From an uncultured Victivallales bacterium (GTDB lineage: Bacteria; Verrucomicrobiota; Lentisphaeria; Oligosphaerales; JAFGRS01), in NCBI GenBank assembly GCA_903834675.1, contig CAILKC010000071.1:1-7333 (forward strand): DNA of 7,333 bases, written 5' to 3'. This document shows positions 1 to 7,221 of this stretch, piece by piece (the stretch's first letter is position 1; the number at the start of each line of letters is the position of its first letter). Below the pieces are notes generated by a model. That model was not told the DNA's origin, made no database searches, and worked only from the letters and a program-made list of their open reading frames with translations. The translations under genes and the position numbers were made by a program.

Positions 1-190
1 CAGGGCAGCGCCCTGGGTACCAGGCATACCCCAGATTCTCAGCCCCGAAGGGGCGCCATAGCTGGCCGCGCGGTGCCCATGGACTGTCGGTATGCCGCCC
101 CGGCAGGGCTCAATCTCGTTTGGGATTCCATTCCCAGGGCGCTGCCCTGGGCTGAGGAATGGCCGCGCTTTCAGCGCTCCGCGGCGTCTG
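1..190. repeat. Probable dispersed intergenic repeat with nested inverted repeats
   Basis: The stretch holds several nested inverted repeats. The near-palindrome at 1-17 (cagggcagcgccctggg) reappears reverse-complemented at 133-151. Inside that pair, ggcatacc at 23-30 is the exact complement of ggtatgcc at 89-96. Two short hairpins stand out: gcccc-gaa-ggggc at 42-54 and gcgct-ttc-agcgc at 165-177. The left edge is cut by the window, since the first bases of the 1-17 palindrome are missing. From memory, similar 'cccagggc...gccctggg' plus 'gccccgaaggggc' sequences occur in many intergenic regions of Planctomycetota and Verrucomicrobiota and are often mis-annotated as short hypothetical proteins. 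The inverted repeats are seen directly; the dispersed-family assignment is recall and cannot be confirmed from one copy. Confidence 0.6.
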
Positions 191-304
191 GCCTTCGCGA
201 CACCTCCCGCCGGAAGTCTCCCCCAAGAGTCACGTGACCCGTTTTGCTCGCCGGACGCGGAGACGATCGAAACAGAAGCCCCTACGGAACTGACCTGCGC
301 CCCC

Positions 305-332
305 TTGAGCAGCGGTCCCTGGAAGCTATACT
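305..332 (+). promoter_or_regulatory. Candidate sigma70-like promoter for gene 1
   Basis: TTGAGC at 305-310 (4 of 6 matches to the -35 consensus) is followed after 16 bp by TATACT at 327-332 (5 of 6 matches to the -10 consensus). This AT-rich hexamer stands out in a very GC-rich context. It would start transcription near 338-340 and leave an untranslated leader of about 90 nt before the ATG at 430. It is a consensus match only; the organism's own promoter preferences are unknown. Confidence 0.4.
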
Positions 333-419
333 CACGGCAAGGAAGAGTGCCACAGTGGCCGGAGTTCCGAGGCAAGGGTCACGGGCTACTGTGCTCTGTG
401 AGGTAGCACGGAGCCCCGC

Positions 420-426
420 AGGAGGT
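420..426 (+). promoter_or_regulatory. Strong Shine-Dalgarno that fixes the gene 1 start
   Basis: AGGAGGT lies three bases before the ATG at 430, a near-perfect anti-16S match with somewhat short spacing. It decides the start of gene 1: translation from this ATG begins directly with a classical signal peptide, whereas the in-frame upstream TTG at 244 would add 62 residues before it. Confidence 0.7.
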
Positions 427-429
427 CTG

Positions 430-3400
430 ATGCATAGGGTCAGCAGAGCGATCTCGGCGACGGTAGCGGTGTTTCTGCTGGCGCTGGCCAGCGGCACGGT
501 TTGGGCGCAGGGCGAGGTAGTGCTGTTTGGCGAGGGCAGGGCGCGCTGTTATCTGGACCTGGCGGAGGAACGGGCCGAGGAGCTGGGGGTGGCTGCCGCC
601 GCGGCGGACTTCCTGAGCAGCTTTGAGCGCCTGACGGGCGAGCTCCCGCAGCGCTCCGGTGGCGTGGCGCTGCGTTTTCCGGTCGGGGAAGCTGAGACGA
701 TCCGCTTTGAGATGCGGGTGGTCGAGCTCCTGGACGCATCCTCCGAGCGCAGTGCCAACGCGAGCGTGGGTCTGGCGGTCAGTCCGACCCACAGGTTCAG
801 CGGCGGTCCGCTGGCCGGCGAGGGGGAGAAGGTGACCTGGACCGCGGCCTGGGAGCGCGGTTCCGGCCCCGGGCCAGGGACGCTGACGTTCCAGCTGACC
901 GTGGCCAACCAGGCCTACTACGGGCCTGGCTACGGCCCCTTCACCGGCGCCGAACTCAAGGCCGTGGCGGCAGATCTGAAGGCGGGCGGCGGCCTGCGTC
1001 TCGCCCTGGAGATTCGTGGCGGGGCCCAGCCGGCTGTGCGCGGCGCCTTTCGCAGCGGGGGCGAGTGGCAATGGACGGCCTGGATCAACCCCACGCAGGC
1101 GACCGCGGATCTTCGCGAGCCCGGCGTGTCGGACAAGAACGGGCCGCAGGCCTGGTCGGCGCAGTGGCCGACGCGGTGGGCGAAGACCGGGGCGACGCTC
1201 CATATCTTCGGCTATGCGGCCAAGGGTCGACAGGCCGAGATAGCGGTGGCCGACGTCGCGGTGACGCAGGGCGGCCAGACACTTTTCCGCAGCGACTTCA
1301 GCGCCGCGGGGGCAGGGGACAGCGGCATTCCGGGCTGGAGTCGTTACCCGCGCCAGGGCAGCGTGGCCATCGCCAACGGCCAGGCCCTCTTTCGCCCCGA
1401 GCGCGGTGCCTGGAACACGGTTGGACTGCGGGCGCAGTCCGCCGGGGTCGAGGCCGCGGGTGGGCGGCTGCCCGTCCGGTTGGAGCTGCGGCCCTATCCG
1501 GCCGGGGTCAGTCGCTATGACTCGCGGAGGGTGCAGGGCTTCGAGATCGCCGCCACGACCGCTGGCATCACGGTCAGGGCCTGCACCCGGCTTGGGCTTG
1601 AGAACGGACTATACCACCTGCTCGAGCGCTGGGGCTGCCGTTGGGTCATGCCGGGAACGCTCGGCGAGTGTATCCCCAGGCGCGATCGGCTGACCTGGCC
1701 CGCTGGCGTTACCGCGTTCGCCCCGCGTAGCGACACCTGTGTTGAGCCAACCAGTGCCGCCAGCGAGCAGGGGCAGTGGTACCGACGGAACCAGTCCGGT
1801 TTTCAGACCTGGATGTCCGGACAACACTACTGGCTCTACGCCATCCCGGCGGAGAAGCACTTTGCGGCCCACCCCGAGTGGTACTCGCTGATCGGCGGCA
1901 AGCGCCTCCCCTTGCAGTTATGCACCAGCAACCCCGAGGTCGTCGCCACGATGATTGCGGTCGCCAAGCAGTACCTCGCCGGCGGCGGCGACCGCATGAG
2001 CTTCCCCATGGACCCGATGGACTGCCTCGACTTCTGCCAGTGTGACCCCTGCCGGGCGCTGGACCCGCCGGGAGTTGGCCCCGAGGGCGCGCCGCGGGTC
2101 ACGGACCGCGTGCTGGCCTTCGTTAATGCGGTGGCGGACGGTATCCGGGCCGACTTCCCCGACCGCTACGTGGCCTTCTATGCCTATGCGACCCACAACG
2201 CGCTGCCGACCCGCGAGCGTCCGCGCCCCAATGTCGCTGTCGGCATCTGCCGCGACAACCACTGCCTGCTGCACCTGCTGCCCACGCCAGCCTGCCCCAG
2301 CTCCGACTTCCACGCCCTGGTGCGCGGCTGGAAGGCGATCACGACCAACCTCTGGTGCTACGAGTACGACCCGATCTCCTGGACTGGCGGACTGCCCTGT
2401 CCCACCTTCCTTGACATGGCCCGGTCACTGCAGGTCCTCCTCGGCGACATCGGGGTCCGGGGCAGCTACTGCGATGGCGGCTACCTACGGCCCGAGAGTA
2501 ACCCGGGCACTTTCCTGAACCTCTATCTGGCCCGGCGCCTGAAGGTGGACCCGACGCAGGATGTTGATGCGCTGCTCGCGGAGACCTGCCGCGAGTTCTA
2601 CGGCCCGGCGGCGGCACCTATGGAGCGCGCCTGGCGCGAGCTGGCGAAGGTGACCGAGTACCAGCACCCAGGCCGCCGTAAGCAGAGCGTAGGCACGACC
2701 TACTATCACGAGATGTTCACCCCCATCATGATCGCCAACGCGCGCACGGGCCTGAACGAGTCCCTGCGTTTGGCGCTGGGGCAGGAACCCTACGCCAGCC
2801 GCGTGGGGATGGTGGAGACGAGCCTGCGCTATCTGGAGGCGTACCTCGATGGCGTCTGGAGTGCCCAGCGGGGCCGCTACGAGGCCGCCGTCGCCGGGTT
2901 CGACCGCATGGATGGGGTCATCGGCGAACTGGTCGCGAGAGGGATCCTCAACGAGGGCGATAGCCGCGACCGGGCCAAGACCATCCGCCTGAAGGCGCTG
3001 GCCAACGCCTTTCCGGAGAAACTTGGCTTCGTGACCGCCTGGCGGCTGCTGGGTCCGTTCAATAACCCCGGGCGTGACGCCGACCGGGTTACCGATCCCT
3101 TCGCGGCCGTGGCCTTGGCCGGCCGCGAGGTGACCCTCGCCGATGGCACCAGGCAGTCATGGTGGGACTACGCCAGCCCGGGCGGTTTTGTGAGCCTGGA
3201 CCAAGCCCTCGCAACCCGGCCACGACAGGGGCCGTTGTCGTACTGCTATGCCGCCACCACCGTACGCTCGGCGGTGGCCGTGCCCGCCAAGCTGTTGCTC
3301 GACAGCTTCTGCCCGTTCAAGGTGTATCTGAACGGCGCGGAAGTCTTCCATCGGCCCGGTTTGGACTCCGATTGCCCGGACAAGCGGGTCGTTGACGTGG

Positions 3401-3969
3401 ACCTCAGCCAGGGCGACAATCTGGTTGTCATCAAGCTCTCTCAGACCGTGGACGCGAGCGATGCCTTCCCCTGGGGGCTGTACTTCCGGGTCGACGCCAG
3501 CGACCAGCGCCCCGAGGCCGCACCCCTGCCGCTGCTCTGGGCCTTCCGGACCGACCCGAGGGATGAAGGGGTACGCCAAGAGTGGTTCACGCCCGAGTGG
3601 GCCGATGCGGACTGGTTGCGCATCCCGGTGGGCCGGGCCTGGGAGCAGACCGCGGCTGGCGCCTATGATGGCTACGCCTGGTATCGGGTACGCTTCACCT
3701 TGCCGGCCGAGCGGGCGGGCCAGGCGCTGGCGCTCGTGTTCGGCGCGGTGGACGAGCAGGCCTGGGTCTACCTCAACGGGACGTTGATCGGCGAGCACAC
3801 CGTGAAGTCAACCGGCAAGCTGGCCGGCGAGATCTGGGAGGAGCCCTTCGAGATCAAGGTCCCCCCGGCCTCGACGCATCCCGGCGCCGAGAATGTGTTG
3901 GCCGTACGGGTGCATGACTCCGCCTTCGCCGGGGGCATCTACCGCCGCGTCCGCCTGGTCACGGAGTGA
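430..3969 (+). CDS. Secreted DUF4838 family glycoside-hydrolase-like protein
   Basis: This 1179-residue exported protein probably acts on a complex glycan; no DUF4838 activity is assigned here. A signal peptide spans residues 1-26 (hydrophobic 10-20, likely cleavage after VWA). Residues 38-73 (ending 'LTGELP') and 346-390 ('GFEI', then 'LGLENGLYHLLERWGCRW', 388-405) look like two halves of a GH20b/GH67N-like alpha/beta domain, separated by a beta-rich segment at about 75-343. The DUF4838 core is about 460-720: 'QHYW' 465-468, 'HPEWYSL' 481-487, then 'LCTSNPEV', a C-x3-C-x-C-x2-C cluster (532, 536, 538, 541) and 'WCYEYD' 642-647. A helical stretch precedes 'WRLLGPF' (871-877), which opens a beta-sandwich with 'VYLNG' (965-969). 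A GH2-type jelly roll, about 1035-1179, has a second 'VYLNG' (1113-1117). The start is set by AGGAGGT and the signal peptide. Gene 2 follows after 168 bp on the same strand. The family call is firm; catalytic activity is uncertain, and a binding role is possible. Confidence 0.85.
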   Translation: MHRVSRAISATVAVFLLALASGTVWAQGEVVLFGEGRARCYLDLAEERAEELGVAAAAADFLSSFERLTGELPQRSGGVALRFPVGEAETIRFEMRVVELLDASSERSANASVGLAVSPTHRFSGGPLAGEGEKVTWTAAWERGSGPGPGTLTFQLTVANQAYYGPGYGPFTGAELKAVAADLKAGGGLRLALEIRGGAQPAVRGAFRSGGEWQWTAWINPTQATADLREPGVSDKNGPQAWSAQWPTRWAKTGATLHIFGYAAKGRQAEIAVADVAVTQGGQTLFRSDFSAAGAGDSGIPGWSRYPRQGSVAIANGQALFRPERGAWNTVGLRAQSAGVEAAGGRLPVRLELRPYPAGVSRYDSRRVQGFEIAATTAGITVRACTRLGLENGLYHLLERWGCRWVMPGTLGECIPRRDRLTWPAGVTAFAPRSDTCVEPTSAASEQGQWYRRNQSGFQTWMSGQHYWLYAIPAEKHFAAHPEWYSLIGGKRLPLQLCTSNPEVVATMIAVAKQYLAGGGDRMSFPMDPMDCLDFCQCDPCRALDPPGVGPEGAPRVTDRVLAFVNAVADGIRADFPDRYVAFYAYATHNALPTRERPRPNVAVGICRDNHCLLHLLPTPACPSSDFHALVRGWKAITTNLWCYEYDPISWTGGLPCPTFLDMARSLQVLLGDIGVRGSYCDGGYLRPESNPGTFLNLYLARRLKVDPTQDVDALLAETCREFYGPAAAPMERAWRELAKVTEYQHPGRRKQSVGTTYYHEMFTPIMIANARTGLNESLRLALGQEPYASRVGMVETSLRYLEAYLDGVWSAQRGRYEAAVAGFDRMDGVIGELVARGILNEGDSRDRAKTIRLKALANAFPEKLGFVTAWRLLGPFNNPGRDADRVTDPFAAVALAGREVTLADGTRQSWWDYASPGGFVSLDQALATRPRQGPLSYCYAATTVRSAVAVPAKLLLDSFCPFKVYLNGAEVFHRPGLDSDCPDKRVVDVDLSQGDNLVVIKLSQTVDASDAFPWGLYFRVDASDQRPEAAPLPLLWAFRTDPRDEGVRQEWFTPEWADADWLRIPVGRAWEQTAAGAYDGYAWYRVRFTLPAERAGQALALVFGAVDEQAWVYLNGTLIGEHTVKSTGKLAGEIWEEPFEIKVPPASTHPGAENVLAVRVHDSAFAGGIYRRVRLVTE

Positions 3970-4137
3970 CCCGCAGGCGCGCGGCTGGCTCCATAGTGCG
4001 CCAGAGGGATCTCCTCCCCGAATCCGTCTGCCTGGCAGCGCGATCTGCGGGGGCTACAGTGTGCGGTTCTGACTGCTCCGCCGACGGCCGTATGGCAGGC
4101 TGGCGTAAACGCTGGAATCAGGAAGGGATGGTGCGGT
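3970..4137 (+). other. Intergenic spacer between the two glycan genes
   Basis: This 168-bp gap has no convincing gene and no hairpin followed by a T-run, so there is no sign of a terminator after gene 1. A weak promoter-like pair, CTGGCA at 4032-4037 and TACAGT at 4055-4060 with a 17-bp spacer, matches each consensus at 4 of 6 positions. The two genes may be co-transcribed from the gene 1 promoter, with or without this internal start. The spacing is longer than usual for tightly coupled genes. Confidence 0.4.
4120..4127 (+). promoter_or_regulatory. Shine-Dalgarno of gene 2, with long spacing
   Basis: AGGAAGGG ends 10 bases before the ATG at 4138. The spacing is on the long side, so initiation is probably weaker than at gene 1. 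An ATG at 4128 directly abuts the purine run but is in a different frame and opens only a short reading frame, so 4138 is preferred. The signal peptide that follows supports this start. Confidence 0.5.
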
Positions 4138-7089
4138 ATGAGCGACACCCTGAGACGGACCGAGGTCTGCCGCCGGCAGGCCCTGGCCGCGACGCTGCTT
4201 CTGTGGCTGCCCTTGGCCTTGGGCTGGTTGCCTTGCGCCGCGGGAGAGAGCCTGCTCAAGAATGGCGATTTTGCCCAGGAGGCCGCCGGGAAGCCGACCG
4301 TGCCCGCCGACTGGACCCTGCCGCCGGACGCCTCCTGGCAGCGCCTCCTCGGTCCGGACGGTAAGGCCTTCCTGCAGTACAAGGCCGCGGCGGGCGTCCA
4401 GGCCCCGGCCCGAGGAGCGTGCGACTTTCTCGCGCCCAAGGCCGGCTATACGGTCCAGGTGGCGCTGGAGGGCGACGGCGCCTTGACCCCGGTGGTGCGT
4501 CTCCTCGACCTGCCCGACAATGTGGAGCTCGCGCGCCTCAGCGGCACCAGGACGCTGGGGCCGCAGCGCCTGGGGGTTACCTTCACCACCGTTTCCGCCA
4601 ACGTCGGCATCGAAGTCTACGCTGATGTCGCGCAGGTGGACGGCAAGCCCGGCCCGGCGGGCCTGCTCAAGCTGACGCAGGTCAGGGTCCTGCCGGTGTT
4701 TGCCGCAGCGCCGGAGAAGCTCCCCGACCTCGGCCCGAACCTGGCGCTGCGGCAGCCCTACACCCTCGACCCAGCGCCGAACTACGCCCTCTGCAAGGAT
4801 CCGGCCGACGCGACTCAGTTGACCGATGGCGTCTACACCGAAGGCCACTTTTGGACCCGTCCGAGCACCGTCGGTTGGTTCAACAACATGGCCTTTATCA
4901 CCGTGGACTTACAGCGGGATCAGCCGATCCGGGGCATCTCCTACAACACCGCCGCAGGCGTGGCCCAGGTGCAGTGGCCGCTGCGGGTGCTCGTCTTCGT
5001 CAGCCCGGATGGCAGACAGTGGTACGAAGCGGGCAACCTGGTGACCCTTAACGCGCCCCACAAGAACCTGCCGGAGTATGGGCAATACGCGGTGCGTCGG
5101 CTGTGGACCGATCAGCTCGCCACCCATGGGCGCTACGTCTGCCTGTGCGTCGAACCCCCCTACGGCGGCTTCGTCTTCGTGGATGAAATCGAGGTCTTCA
5201 AGGGCGCCGACGAGTTGCTGCAGAAGCCCTACGCAGGGCTCGCCTTTACGACGCCGAAGGCCAGCCTGGAGAAGTCCATGCAGGACGAGCTGCTGCGGAC
5301 GCAGTTCGAGCGCGAGTTGCAGGCGGTCCGTAAGAGCATCGCCGACGGTTTGCCCGAGGGTGCTCGCGGGCCACTCCTGGCCGAGGCCGACCGCCTCGCG
5401 GCGCGGATCGCCGCGTACGAGGCCCCTGACCTGACCGGCTTCCGCGCCGTGCTGCCGATCTGCGAGTTGGAGGCTGCCGTGTTCAAGCTGCAGGCGGCGG
5501 CGTGGCGGGCCATGCAACGCCCGGCGCTCATGGTCTGGACCAAGCACCGCTGGGAGATGCTGGAGCCGGGCGAGGGGCCGGCGACGCTGGACCCGCCGCC
5601 GCCGGTGGACGTACACCTGATGAACAACGAGTGGCGCGCTGGGGTGTTCAACCTGACCAATGCCGCCGCTGAGGTCGTGAAGGTCGGGGTCAAGGTGACG
5701 GGCCTGCCCGGCGGCGACAATCCCGGCTACCTCACCGTGCATGAGGTGCTGACCGTCGGCACCCGGCGCTTCGTGCCGGTCTCGGCGGCCCTGCCCGTGG
5801 TGGCCCGGGAAGGCGACCGCTACCCCGTTACCATTCCGGCCGGGATGACGCGCCAGGTCTGGCTCAGCTTCAAACCGGACAACCTGCCCGCCCAGACGCA
5901 TACGGGGCAGATCGAGATCACCCCGCCGACCGGCCCCATGCAGACGCTGGCCCTGCGGCTGGTCGTCTACCCGTTGCGCTTCCCGGACCAGACGACGCTC
6001 CTTCTCGGCGGCTGGGACTACACCGACGCCGATAGCATGTACGGGATTACCGTCCAGAACAAAGCTGCCGTGGTGACGCATCTCAAGGAACACTACGTCA
6101 ACACGCCTTGGGCCGGCGGCGGCGTCATGTGGTCGGTGCAGGTGGATGAGCAGGGGCAGATCAAGCAGCCCGCTGATACCAGCCGTTTCGACCGTTGGGT
6201 CAAGCTCTGGCCTGAAGCCAAGCGCTACATGGTGTTCCTGATGGCGGGCGATAGCTTCGCCGGAGCCAAGATGGGTACGCCGCAGTTCGACCTCGCCGTC
6301 GGCAATTGGTCCCGCTTCTGGGCGCAGCACATGCGCGACCTGGGGCTGAACCCGGCGCAACTGGGGGTGCTGATCTACGATGAGCCCGGCGCCAAGAAGC
6401 AATACGACCTCATCGTGGCCTGGGCCAAGGCGATCGAGGCGGCGGCGCCGGAGATCGTGACCTGGGAAGACCCCCAACCCACCGAGTTCGTCGATGCACC
6501 CGTGATGTTCGCCGCCGTGGATGAAATCTGCCCCTACCGCAACCCCTTCCTGGCGCGTGAGCCGCTCTACCGCGAGATGTTCTTCACGGCCCAGAAACAG
6601 GGCAAGACGCTCTGGTTCTACAATGCCGACGGCCCGGCGCGCACCTTCGACCCCTTCTCTTTCTACCTCGTGCAGGAGTGGCAGGCCTTCGCCATCAACG
6701 CCAAAGGCTCGCATTTCTGGGCCTTCGGCGATAGCGGTGGCGTCTCGTGCTGGAACGAGTACCCGGCCAAGGGCTCCGGCCCCTACTGCCCGTCGTACCT
6801 GGATGAAACCAGCGTGACGACGTCCAAGTACATGGAGGCGATCCGCGAGGGGGTGCAGGACTTCGAGTACCTGACCCTGTTGCAGAAGCGCGTGGCGGAG
6901 CTGGAAGCCCAGGGCGGCAAGCAGCCCGAACTCGCGGCGGCCAAAGCGCTGCTGGTGAGCGGTCCGCAACGGGTGCTCGCCGGGGAGAAGGGCGCCAATT
7001 ACCGCTGGGACGAGGCCAAAGACCGCACCGTGCAGGACCAGGTGCGTATCGAGGTGCTCAAAACGCTGGTGGCGCTGGCAAAGCCGTGA
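4138..7089 (+). CDS. Secreted GH123/DUF4091 family glycosidase, multi-domain
   Basis: This 983-residue protein is a predicted exported glycosidase; characterised GH123 members remove beta-linked N-acetylgalactosamine by substrate-assisted retaining catalysis using an adjacent Asp-Glu pair. A signal sequence covers about residues 1-36, with RR at 12-13, a long hydrophobic core (15-31) and likely cleavage near 'CAAG'. Residues 39-193 begin 'LLKNGDF' and look like a CBM4/9-type beta-sandwich. Residues 201-355 look like an F5/8 (discoidin) module, with 'TDGVYTEGHFW', 'VFVSPDGRQWYEAG' and the closing 'FVFVDEIEVFKG'. A helical linker spans about 356-470, and a beta-sandwich about 485-620 matches the domain usually preceding GH123 catalytic domains. 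The catalytic domain runs from about 625 to the end: 'LIYDEPG' carries D748-E749, 'HFWAFGD' lies near 859-865, and 'REGVQDFEYLTLL' at 903-915 is the family's C-terminal signature. The reading frame is intact. Its position after a DUF4838 gene suggests a shared glycan substrate. The family call is good; substrate specificity is inference. Confidence 0.82.
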   Translation: MSDTLRRTEVCRRQALAATLLLWLPLALGWLPCAAGESLLKNGDFAQEAAGKPTVPADWTLPPDASWQRLLGPDGKAFLQYKAAAGVQAPARGACDFLAPKAGYTVQVALEGDGALTPVVRLLDLPDNVELARLSGTRTLGPQRLGVTFTTVSANVGIEVYADVAQVDGKPGPAGLLKLTQVRVLPVFAAAPEKLPDLGPNLALRQPYTLDPAPNYALCKDPADATQLTDGVYTEGHFWTRPSTVGWFNNMAFITVDLQRDQPIRGISYNTAAGVAQVQWPLRVLVFVSPDGRQWYEAGNLVTLNAPHKNLPEYGQYAVRRLWTDQLATHGRYVCLCVEPPYGGFVFVDEIEVFKGADELLQKPYAGLAFTTPKASLEKSMQDELLRTQFERELQAVRKSIADGLPEGARGPLLAEADRLAARIAAYEAPDLTGFRAVLPICELEAAVFKLQAAAWRAMQRPALMVWTKHRWEMLEPGEGPATLDPPPPVDVHLMNNEWRAGVFNLTNAAAEVVKVGVKVTGLPGGDNPGYLTVHEVLTVGTRRFVPVSAALPVVAREGDRYPVTIPAGMTRQVWLSFKPDNLPAQTHTGQIEITPPTGPMQTLALRLVVYPLRFPDQTTLLLGGWDYTDADSMYGITVQNKAAVVTHLKEHYVNTPWAGGGVMWSVQVDEQGQIKQPADTSRFDRWVKLWPEAKRYMVFLMAGDSFAGAKMGTPQFDLAVGNWSRFWAQHMRDLGLNPAQLGVLIYDEPGAKKQYDLIVAWAKAIEAAAPEIVTWEDPQPTEFVDAPVMFAAVDEICPYRNPFLAREPLYREMFFTAQKQGKTLWFYNADGPARTFDPFSFYLVQEWQAFAINAKGSHFWAFGDSGGVSCWNEYPAKGSGPYCPSYLDETSVTTSKYMEAIREGVQDFEYLTLLQKRVAELEAQGGKQPELAAAKALLVSGPQRVLAGEKGANYRWDEAKDRTVQDQVRIEVLKTLVALAKP

Positions 7090-7149
7090 CCCCCGGCCGC
7101 CGGTGCATCCGACCTGAAGACGGCAACAACCCTATCCCCCGCGTCCGGC
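7090..7149. other. Non-coding sequence after gene 2
   Basis: Between the gene 2 stop and the repeat array I see no gene. A short GC hairpin (CCGG-CCG-CCGG, 7093-7103) follows the stop directly but lacks a T-run, so it is not a convincing intrinsic terminator. The larger hairpins of the array downstream may protect or end the transcript instead; that is inference. Confidence 0.4.
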
Positions 7150-7198
7150 CCTGGAGCCCGCGATGCCAAGGACCCGCAGGGGCCTGGTTCGCGGTATC
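7150..7198 (+). repeat. 49-bp palindromic repeat, copy 1
   Basis: This 49-bp unit is identical, base for base, to 7275-7323. It contains a long imperfect hairpin: ccgcga (7158-7163) pairs with tcgcgg (7189-7194), cca with tgg, gg with cc, and ccc with ggg around a gca loop at 7176-7178, with one small internal loop, one bulge and one mismatch. Size, structure and arrangement resemble REP/BIME-type elements. The repeat is directly visible; its family is unknown to me. Confidence 0.85.
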
Positions 7199-7221
7199 TT
7201 GAGCCAGACGCGGAGGCAGGG

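Larger units (their letters stand above)
191..429 (+). other. Non-coding leader upstream of gene 1
   Basis: This gap between the left repeat and gene 1 shows no convincing gene. It contains the candidate promoter at 305-332 and the Shine-Dalgarno at 420-426. The gene 1 frame stays open upstream to a TTG at 244, but the intervening residues are low-information and lie before a clear signal peptide, so I treat them as untranslated. I see no riboswitch-like structure and no tRNA. The next gene upstream is outside the window. Confidence 0.55.

Noticed and set aside
92..406. 104-residue open frame at the left end, '...RQGSISFGIPFPGRCPGLRNGRAFSAPRR...'
   Set aside because: It lies mostly in the inverted-repeat element. 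Its peptide is the kind of artefact produced when this repeat is translated, and it has no Shine-Dalgarno and no domain.
244..429. 62-residue N-terminal extension of gene 1 from a TTG codon
   Set aside because: It would bury a clear signal peptide, covers the candidate promoter and is low in information. The ATG at 430 has a strong Shine-Dalgarno directly upstream.
379..1203. 274-residue antisense open frame opposite the start of gene 1
   Set aside because: It has an Arg/Pro/Gly-rich composition typical of a shadow frame, and it runs across the promoter-leader region with no domain or signal.
4138..4245. Lipoprotein or Tat signal for gene 2
   Set aside because: 'WLPC' is a poor lipobox, and 'CRRQAL' only partly matches the twin-arginine consensus. 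An ordinary Sec signal peptide with cleavage near residue 36 is the simpler reading.
3966..4364. 132-residue frame overlapping the end of gene 1 and the start of gene 2, with an internal ATG at 4128
   Set aside because: The peptide is Arg/Gly/Ala-rich with no domain. The overlapping gene 2 frame has a signal peptide and long homologous domains, and the purine run is too close to the 4128 ATG.
4909..6969. 686-residue antisense open frame opposite gene 2
   Set aside because: Long antisense frames are expected in GC-rich DNA with third-position GC bias. Its translation is rich in R, G, H and L without domains, while the sense strand carries the GH123 signatures.
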